Below are positions 55,602 through 64,000 of a DNA stretch of 64,000 nt, one piece after another. Source of the DNA: Hypomyces perniciosus (taxonomy: Eukaryota > Ascomycota > Sordariomycetes > Hypocreales > Hypocreaceae); NCBI GenBank assembly GCA_008477525.1, contig SPDT01000008.1, positions 868,001 through 932,000 on the forward strand. Direction: 5' to 3'. A program made the position numbers and the translations under genes. The notes beneath the pieces are model-generated. The model searched no databases and was not told the DNA's origin. It saw only the letters and a list, made by a program, of their open reading frames with translations. Position 1 is the first letter of the stretch, and every line of letters starts with the position of its first letter.

Positions 55602-58600
55602 ATGACAATCACAGCATCCAAGGAACGTGGCATCCGCATAGCCATCGACCGCGGCGGTACCTTCACCGACTGTGTAGGCGAACACAATGGCGAGGAAATC
55701 ATCATCAAGCTCCTCTCTGAGGATCCCGCAAACTACAAAGACGCGCCGCTGGAAGGCATTCGCCGCATCATGAGCCATTTCCTCAAGCGCGACATCCCCC
55801 GAGGTGAAGCCCTGGACACCTCTAACATCGACTCCATCCGCATGGGAACTACCGTTGCGACCAATGCCCTGCTGGAGCGCAAGGGTGAGAAGATTGCCTT
55901 GGTTGTTACGAGGGGCTTCAAGGACTGCTTGACAATTGGGAACCAGTCAAGACCAAAGATTTTTGACCTGGCTATCCGAAAACCCGATGTCCTTTATGAA
56001 AAGGTGGTTGAGGTTGATGAGCGTGTCACGTTGGAAGACTACGCCGAGGACCCCGAGAGGAGAGTTACAGAGGCGGATGCCCAGGTCGGAACCAAAGAAG
56101 CTGAGGGAAAGGATCTCGTTCGGGGCCTGTCTGGTGAAACAGTCCGGATACTAAAGAGACCTCAACATGATGATATACGCCAGGAGCTTCAGGGAGTTTA
56201 CGACTCAGGAATTCGAAGCATAGCCGTGTGTCTCATGCACGGCTACACTTTCCCCGACCATGAAGCCCTGATTGGCAAGATTGCTAGAGAAATCGGCTTC
56301 GAGCACATCTCACTCAGCCATGAGTTGATGCCCATGGTCAAACTGGTGCCTCGAGCGACGTCTGTCTGCGCCGATGCTTACTTGACTCCTGCCATCAAAA
56401 AGTACATCGATGGATTCCAGGCTGGATTCGAGGGTGGACTAGGCACCCAGAGCGTCAAGCAGGAAAATGGGCCAAAAGGCGCCAGATGCGAGTTCATGCA
56501 GAGCGATGGTGGTCTCGTTGACGTGGACAAATTCACCGGACTCAAGGCCATCTTGTCTGGCCCAGCAGGTGGCGTGGTAGGGTACGCTATCACGTCCTAT
56601 GATGAGGACACCAAGACCCCCGTCATCGGATTTGACATGGTGAGCTCAAACCCTTTATCATAATATTCCCATTCTAACTCCATCACAAGGGAGGTACTAG
56701 CACAGATGTGTCCCGCTACGGCGAGGGCCGATACGAACACGTCTTCGAGACCACCACTGCTGGCGTCACCATCCAATCCCCTCAACTCGACATCAACACC
56801 GTCGCCGCAGGCGGTGGCTCCCGTCTCTTCTTCCGTAACGGGCTCTTCGTTGTCGGCCCCGAATCGGCCGGCGCGCACCCCGGCCCGGCATGCTACCGCA
56901 AGGGCGGCCCCGCCACTGTCACCGACGCCAACCTCTACCTAGGCCGTCTACTTCCTGAGTTCTTCCCCAAGATCTTCGGCAAGAATGAAGACGAGGGTCT
57001 AGATCCCGATGCTAGCAGGAAAGTACTGCAGGAGTTGGCAGACCAGGTGAATCAGGAAACGGGCAAGAACTTGTCGGTGGATGAGGTAGCTTACGGCTTC
57101 CTGACCGTGGCAAACGAAGCCATGACGAGACCAATCCGCTCCATCACTGAAGCAAAAGGCCACGACACTTCCAAGCATCGACTAGCCACCTTCGGCGGTG
57201 CAGGCGGCCAACACGCCGTCGCCATCGCAGAATCCCTCGGCATTCACCAAATCCTAATCCACCGCTATTCCTCCGTCCTCTCCGCCTATGGAATGGCCCT
57301 CGCCGATGTCGTCGACGAGCGACAAGAGCCCGAGTCTTCCATCTGGCAAGACGGTGGCAAAGTCGTCAGCGAACTACAAGCCAAAATGGAGAAACTCAAG
57401 GAGAAATCTCGTGCGACCTTGAAAGACCAGGGTTTCGAAGACAATGAGATTGTATTTGAGGAGTACCTCAACATGCGATATCGCGGCACTGAGTCAGCCC
57501 TCATGATCATCAAGCCTAGCGAGGAAGAGGCCAAGGCCAACTTCGATGGCAAGGACTGGGAGTTTGGCAAGGCATTTGTGAAACATCATCGCTATGAGTT
57601 TGGCTTCACCCTGGATGGTCGGGACGTCATTGTGGATGATGTGCGAGTTCGTGGTATCGGAAAGAGCTTCCGGCATAAAGAAAAGACGGTCGATCAACAA
57701 TTGAAGATAATCAAGCGCCAGGAAGTATCTGCAAAGAGCCAGCACGGCGAACAAGAGGTGTACTTTGAAGGTGGGCGACTCAACACTCCCATCTACAAGC
57801 TTGAAGACTTGAATGAAGGCGATGTCATCGACGGACCAGCGATGCTTGCAGACGGTACGCAAACAATTGTTGTAACGCCACGCACCAAGGCTCTCATCAC
57901 CGGTACACACGTTATTTTGGAAATCGGCAAGGGGGGCTCCAAGGATGAGTACGATAGAAGCACACATCTCCTTTGCAATCTCTTACACAGACTGAAAAAA
58001 TTCACAGATCGCACGTACACGGGGATGACCGAGAAGTCGATCCCATCATGCTGAGCATCTTTGGCCATCGGTTTATGGCCATTGCTGAGCAAATGGGTCG
58101 AGCCCTACAGAAGACAAGTGTCAGCACAAACGTCAAGGAACGGCTCGATTTCTCCTGCGCCATATTTGATGCAACAGGCGGCTTGGTTGCTAATGCGCCC
58201 CATTTACCCGTTCACCTTGGCTCCATGTCGACGTGCGTTCGTCGCCAGGCCGAGATATGGAAAGGAAGACTGCAAAGAGGAGACGTCATCATCTCAAATC
58301 ATCCATCCTACGGAGGCACACATCTTCCTGACGTAACCCTACTCATGCCTGCCTTTGATGCCAAGGGTGAGAAGATTCTATTTTACGCAGCTTCTCGAGC
58401 GCATCACGCCGATATTGGTGGAATCAGCGCCGGAAGTATGCCGCCGCATTCTCGAGAGCTGTACCAAGAAGGCGCGTCGATCCGAAGTGAGAAACTTGTC
58501 AGTGGCGGCAAATTTGACGAGAAGAGAGTGACCGAACTGTTCTACGATGAACCAGCCCAATATCCTGGATGCAGCGGGACCCGATGTCTCGCGGACAACA

Positions 58601-59796
58601 TCAATGATCTACGAGCCCAAGTGTCAGCTAACCAAAAGGGAATTTCCCTCATTGAGACATTGATCGAGGAGTATGGCGAGGAGACTGTCCAGTTTTACAT
58701 GGTCAACATCCAGAAGAATGCCGAGCAGTGTGTGCGCCGGCTCCTCAAGGACGTTTATAAACGATTCGAAGGCAAGAAACTGTCCGCCATTGACCATATG
58801 GACGACGGAACTCCCATTCAGCTCAAGGTCACAATCGATCCTGAAAAGGGTGAAGCGGAGTTCGACTTTGAGGGCACTGGCCCTGAAGTGTATGGCAACA
58901 TCAATGCACCGGAAGCCATCACCTACAGCGCCATAATCTACTGCTTGCGCTGTCTCATCTCGGAGGATATCCCGCTGAACCAGGGCTGTCTGAAGCCGAT
59001 TCATGTCAAGATCCCGCCCAAGTCTATTCTTTCCCCATCGGCTGGCGCCGCGGTAGTAGGAGGTAACGTCCTCACCAGCCAACGCATCACTGATGTCGTT
59101 TTCAAGGCTTTCCAGGCCTGTGCTGCCAGTCAGGGATGCTGCAACAATCTCACGTTCGGGTTCGGTGGAAACCAGTCTGGCAAGGAGGCCGTCAAGGGCT
59201 TTGGTTATTACGAGACGATTGCCGGAGGAAGCGGCGCCGGGCCAGACTGGGTTGGAACCAGCGGTGTTCACGTTCACATGACCAACACGAGAATCACCGA
59301 CTCGGAGATCTTTGAGCGTCGATACCCGGTCATTCTGCAGGAGTTCTCGATCCGCACTGGATCAGGAGGCAACGGGCAGCACCGCGGCGGCGACGGTGTC
59401 ATTCGAGACATTGAGTTCCGCATCCCTCTCCAGGTTTCCATTCTCAGCGAGCGGCGTGTATACCGCCCATATGGTCTTGACGGTGGCGAAGATGGCCAGT
59501 GTGGACTCAACCTGTGGGTGAGGAAGGTGGAGAAAACGACATGGGAGCGATCCCTCAAGAGACTCCACGGAAAAGAAGATGTTGGAGAGACTGAGTACGA
59601 GGAACGACAAATCAACATGGGCGCCAAGAACACAGCGGCTATGAAGGCCGGTGACCGCATCATTATCTGCACACCTGGTGGCGGTGGATGGGGAAGACCC
59701 GGCACAGAGAGCAAAGAGAAAAGGCGAGTAGACCCCACCGAGGGCTGGAGGAAGGGAAGTGGCGCTGTGAGAGAAGATACTGCATTGCAAGCGTAA
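55602..59796 (+). CDS. OXP1: 5-oxoprolinase (ATP-hydrolysing)
   Basis: Three exons, 55602-56639, 56690-57948 and 58008-59796 (introns 50 and 59 nt), 1,361 residues, slightly longer than the usual about 1,290. The N-terminal hydantoinase A-like half begins [15 protein letters not shown] (nucleotide-binding motif at 16-23), has [15 protein letters not shown], and [13 protein letters not shown] spanning intron 1. The C-terminal hydantoinase B-like half starts near [20 protein letters not shown] and has the [14 protein letters not shown] and [12 protein letters not shown] blocks. The enzyme uses ATP to open 5-oxo-L-proline to L-glutamate in the gamma-glutamyl cycle of glutathione turnover, in the cytosol, usually as a dimer. 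About 40 extra residues (around [18 protein letters not shown]) lie in the N-terminal half, a region that varies between fungi. All motifs look intact. Confidence 0.97.
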
Positions 59797-60408
59797 AACT
59801 TGAGAAAGCATGCCTGGGTAAGACAAACTGTGTACATATATTATAGTATATGTGTCTTGGGATTGGGTTAGATGGAGATAAAGGTGGGTGTATCGTCAGA
59901 CAGAATACATCTCTTACCAACTAGACGGCGAGTTTGGATAGCCTTGCATGAATGGCAAAGGATTTATATCAGACCGCTGGTTCACGTCACAAGTAAGTAA
60001 CTCTGCCGACCCTTTCGTTCATGCCGTTGACTCAACCCTGAAGACGGTGGCAAACGCAAAAAGAGGGCCCCGCCAATTATATAGATTCATGAGCCCATGA
60101 GCCCATAGGGTCATGTTGACCTTGTGGGTTGGCATTGTGGTTTGGAAAACAACAGACGGTAGCTTCTGACTCTCACCCTACAGCTGTTGTGGACCAGTAA
60201 AATGTTGTGCGATCCAGGACTCAGCCCTACGAAATGTGCCGATCTCCGGAGCGTAACGGTTACATCTTTGGCCCCCAAACTCTCCTGTGCCTGCTGTAGG
60301 AGGTGTGCATCCCTGAGCCGTCCCAGAGCTCTGGATACCGTCCCTGCAGCCGCATCTTCGCCAATTACACGGCGTACCACCGTTGAGAAAAGGGCTCCGC
60401 CTTGGCCC

Positions 60409-60430
60409 TATGTAGTAGTAGTACTACATA
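60409..60430. repeat. Perfect 9-bp inverted repeat, 4-nt loop
   Basis: TATGTAGTA (60409-60417), GTAG, TACTACATA (60422-60430). The sequence resembles the dispersed TACGRAGTA family in its TAGTA/TACTA arms. Confidence 0.75.
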
Positions 60431-60734
60431 AGTTCTGGTGTCCGGTTCAACCATCCTGGCGTAGTCTGACCAGAGAGGTAAAGGCCGAAGTGGAGGTTGA
60501 GGTCGTATTGTTTGAGCCTCAATGCAATCCAAGCCATTCCCCTTTCTGAAATTTCTCATTGGGTGTGCTGAAGCAGACGAGGTGGTCCTCTTCGTTGAAT
60601 GCTGATGGACTTGGCACAGATGTGGAAAGGCTCAACACTCCATTTCAGGCTGGTGGCTCCCCTCACCCCCCCCTTGCCCTTGCGTCACTATTGTCCGTCG
60701 ACAAATGTGGCTCATATAGATAAATGCTAACTAG

Positions 60735-62011
60735 TACGGAGTAATATGGAGTCCGCTTCGCTGGAGAAATTCATACGTGGATCAATGCGATGATCGGCCA
60801 CGTGGATCTTGGAACCGAGCAAAAAACTGGATCTTATCGGTTTGTGCCGAATGTTGAAAACGCTGTTGCAATGGACATCCAACAGGCACGTAGTAGCTCA
60901 CAGCTCATAGGTCAAAGCGAATTTGCAGAATGGCAACCAACAAAAGATACTCTACTAATAATGTTGAGTTCGGCGGTGCTTTCAGCTGGAATTGTGTTGC
61001 GCTATGCTTGCTGAGTCTCAAACGGATTCACAAACGTGGGCAGATTTGCCAAGAATCGGTAGTATTGGCCGTTCCTCGATTTGGGTGGTCAGAGAGGCCG
61101 CGACCCTAATGGCTTAGAACCAACCTAAGTAGTTTCTTTTTTCGAGCGGATTCCGGAGGCATGAGAGATCCTAGACCATCTCCGCGATAGGCCAAGTCTA
61201 GTCCCAACAAAGTTTTTGCTGCATGAGATGATCGCGCAAGTTGCAAATTCCTCGTCGGCCAAGAGGAAAGGGCGAGAACACCCATATCTGGTATCTGATG
61301 AGAACAACGGAAACCGGTTGACACGTCCTCTGTCAGTGAGTGGCATTCTGCTACTCCGTAGTATGTTGTAGGATACGGGGATTCGGTGTATTAGTGGGAC
61401 GCTTTGCCCGCAGTGCACGGAGGAAGCAAGGGCGGGACTTGGAAACATATCTGGTAAGATTGTCTCGCTGGAACGATCGACTGGTACTCCGTATGCCTGC
61501 CACCTTTATCGGTGAGGTGATCAGTAGCCCGGCTCGGGCTCCACTGGGACGGATCCGACCCCCATCAGGGATGTTGACTCTTTGACACTGCATCATCGCA
61601 TGGTGCTCTGACGGGGGGTGTAAAAAGACCTGCCCTGATACTCCTACTACTCCGTGCCACCACCTCATACTCTGCAGGCATCACGTAAAAACGGCCCTTT
61701 CCGGCCGAAGCTATATGCATGTAATAAGGGACGTCCCTCAAAGGGACTGTTGCTTGTCAGCTTGCCCTGGCACACGTGTTCCAAAAAAGTCCTGGTTGGC
61801 TGGCACACGGCACTTGAAAAACCGACAGCTTCCCCTCCCTTCATCTGGGCTGCTGTGAGGAAACACAGGCGTTTGGTGTGGCGTCTTTGTGTGATCCCAG
61901 GCATTCTTATACATAAATGTATGCGGCCTTCACTGGGGCAGACCACAAAGTGTCTGTCTATTCGCTGATCGGTCGCATATGCACAGCAATTGCAGCATGG
62001 TGTACGGAGTA
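60735..62011. repeat. TACGGAGTA motifs at 61-62 kb
   Basis: Copies at 60735-60743, 61352-61360, 61485-61493 and 62003-62011, the last about 200 bp before the NmrA-like start. Confidence 0.85.
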
Positions 62012-62214
62012 TGTGCCAATGTAACGTCAATGTCGCCGAAAATCGAGCCCCAGTTCGGTATTTATACGTACATGAGCCGCACATTGTCTCGCGACGACAG
62101 CGTCAAACCACCGCTGCAGTCGACAAAACTCACATTCACCGAAGCCGAGAACGAGAACGAGAGCGCGAAGACACAAAGGGCGGCGGCCAGAACAGGCCCC
62201 GGAACGGCGCCCTC

Positions 62215-63338
62215 ATGATGCGGATCGCAGTCGCCGGCGGAAGGGGCTTAGGGTTCCTGCTGGCGACAGAACTGGCACAGGCGGCCAACGCTTATAACGT
62301 CGTCGTCCTATCAAGATCTGTTGGGTCTCCACGCCACGCTTAATGAAACTCGGGGTCTTTGCGTGTTAACCCTGCGATGCAGGCAAGACCCGAATTCGAC
62401 CCGTTCGACGTCCAAGTTCATGTTGTCGACTACCACGATCACGGAAGCCTTGGCTATGCACTTCAAGGGGTCGACTTGGTGATATCGACAATCTCCGGCG
62501 AAGAGCAACTGAACCTCATCGATGCCTCCGGTCGCGGCCGTGTCCGCGTATTCGTACCGTCAGAATTCGAAGGGAGTCTCAACCGGCGGCCATCGCGCAA
62601 TGATCCCCTGGACCGCGGGTCTTCACAAGCAATCGCTTTGCTACAGCAATGGGCGGAGTCGTCCCGAATGAAGTATACCGTATTCTCTTGCGGCATCTTC
62701 ATGGAGCGATTCCACCCCTACGGCCTCAGCAGCTTCGACATCGGCCACGGGTCAGGCACAAGTACAGCGGGAGATTTCCTCGTCAACTTCGGCGCGGCCA
62801 CGGCCGAGTATCCGGAGCGGGACTCCAAAGGGCACTCAGTACGTGTCTGCCTCACCTCGGTATACGACGTCGTCCGCTTCGTTGTCGCGGCTGTCGACAT
62901 TGGGCCATCACGTTGGCCCCGAGAGTTTACCATGTGCGGGGACAGACTGACTGTCCGAGACGTAGTCGGCGCATGCAGTAGCGCTGCGAACAGTGAGTTT
63001 ACCTCCCTCCCTCACATTCACACTTGAAGTCTCCTCAAAACCAATGCCCGAGTCAGCAGGCTACAGAGCACAAACAAAGACTAACGACGGCCTCGTTAGC
63101 TGTGTTTACACGACATGCACAGCAGCATGCAGAACTGCAAGCATACCTAAGCTACTATGCCCAGATGGGCGCCTTTGACAAGGTAGCATACTACCAGAGG
63201 CTTCTCGCGACAGCCAACGGGAGGTATGATTTTTCGCAAGCAACACTGAACGAGGCGGTCAGGCGGAGCAACCAGGTAGACGTCCAGCCAGTAACGTTTG
63301 GCGTGTGGTTAGCAAGCATATGGCAGCAAGCATTGTGA
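62215..63338 (+). CDS. NmrA-like NAD(P)-binding Rossmann protein
   Basis: Three exons, 62215-62319, 62383-62992 and 63100-63338 (introns 63 and 107 nt; the second has a perfect CTAAC branch site and TTAG acceptor), 317 residues. AVAGGRGLGFLLATEL at residues 5-20 is a glycine-rich dinucleotide-binding loop, followed by VVVLSRS at the end of strand 2, as expected for selection of NADP(H). VFVPSEFEGSL and YTVFSCGIFMERFHPYG match the isoflavone-reductase/NmrA group. The active-site YxxxK of true short-chain dehydrogenases is not obvious, so it may be a reductase of this subgroup or an NmrA-type redox sensor. Substrate is unknown. The weak donor GTTGGG of intron 1 is the least certain boundary. 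Confidence 0.83.
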
Positions 63339-64000
63339 TAGGATACGTTTCGGAAATATTGGCACCAAGGCATCATGGGTCGGAGCAGGCGTTGCGACAG
63401 GGTTTTGCTTCTTCTTGGGCGATTGGGAATAATACCACTTTGTCATGTTATAGTAGCCAGAAGCGCTAGGTCAAGCGCTCATGCTCTGCTGCCTCGTCAA
63501 GCGGTTTGCTGACACCATAGGCAGGAGTAACACAAAAGAGAAGACGGCCCAGTGAGGCCCCCGATGTCACAATGTACACGTACTTGAACACACAAGACCG
63601 TCGTATGTGCAAATTTTCATGTCCCAGACTCGTATAAACCGTCGGTGCGAGACCAATCGATGGGGCCATGTCTCAGACGTGCTCTGGTCTGTTGGTCGTG
63701 CGTCCGCCGTTCTGCGAATCCTAATCGCTATGTCCGTTCTCGCTCTGGTGCCAGCACCAGCAAGCAGTTGAACGCCGAACCATCTCGGCGTTTCTCTTTC
63801 TCCCGTTTTGTCTGTTTGGATGTCGGTAGGTAAGCCGCCACATCGTGAAGGACTGCAAAAAGAGGCAGGCGTCTTGTCATTCGATTCGGAGACTTCGGAG
63901 ACTTCGGAGACTTCGGGGAGTCTTTGCGTCGGCAACCGCCGCGCTAGGAGACGTGCTGGGGGGCTTTTTTTCTTCCATCGTTCACTGGCCATAACCCAGT
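63339..64000. other. Right-end intergenic region
   Basis: About 0.66 kb after the NmrA-like gene. It contains a tandem array (separate entry) and no recognisable gene. Confidence 0.55.
63885..63918. repeat. (TTCGGAGAC)3 tandem repeat
   Basis: Three exact 9-bp units (63885-63911) and a partial fourth. It lies in non-coding sequence near the right edge. Confidence 0.85.

Larger units (their letters stand above)
59797..62214. other. 2.4-kb intergenic region
   Basis: No supported gene. It has four TACGGAGTA/TACTCCGTA motifs and one perfect hairpin, listed separately. The frames at 60111-60380 (minus) and 60187-60549 (plus) overlap on opposite strands and neither shows features. Confidence 0.55.

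Noticed and set aside
58624..59277. 217-codon open frame antisense to 5-oxoprolinase
   Set aside because: Shadow of a highly conserved coding exon with no features of its own.

Overview
The window looks like nuclear DNA of a filamentous ascomycete (Pezizomycotina; a Eurotiomycete is plausible but I cannot name a species). Protein genes carry short GT-AG introns of about 50-110 nt. The gene set is fungal: a Zn2Cys6 transcription factor, a DPR-motif dehydrin-like protein, a MARVEL-domain protein, UTP15, ATG5 and an intron-containing tRNA-Leu(CAG). There are no operons; neighbours are arranged divergently, convergently or in tandem. All intron boundaries were inferred by eye from frame continuity and splice consensus.

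Left end (1-10.4 kb): a partial gene for a ComEC-like metallo-beta-lactamase-fold protein and two very large uncharacterised genes (protein A, about 1.3 kaa, minus strand; protein B, about 1 kaa, plus strand) that diverge from a shared 0.7-kb promoter. This is the least explained part of the window and the best candidate for an undescribed system. Both large genes show apparent frame breaks, two of them in A at G/C homopolymers.

10.7-35 kb is gene-dense housekeeping: a mitochondrial LETM1-like protein, free methionine-R-sulfoxide reductase with a 5-nt micro-exon, a C2-domain protein of the Inn1/Fic1 type, UTP15, a 1,735-aa DDX60-type DEVH helicase, a MARVEL protein, the dehydrin-like protein with a stress-type promoter, ATG5, a CSA/ERCC8-type WD40 protein, and a probable RRN10-like subunit of the RNA polymerase I upstream activation factor. 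UTP15 and the RRN10-like protein both serve rRNA production; CSA links transcription to DNA repair.

35-45.2 kb is a gene-poor stretch with no gene I can support. It is rich in a short dispersed motif, TACGRAGTA, which occurs at least 32 times in the window and in none of the annotated coding exons. After it come the six-exon Zn2Cys6 factor (45.2-49.0 kb), another 4-kb empty region, a single-exon protein resembling the fungal DUF7924 / PD-(D/E)XK-like family (53.1-54.5 kb), tRNA-Leu(CAG), 5-oxoprolinase of the glutathione cycle (55.6-59.8 kb), and a three-exon NmrA-like NAD(P)-binding protein (62.2-63.3 kb). The last 0.66 kb holds nothing I can call.
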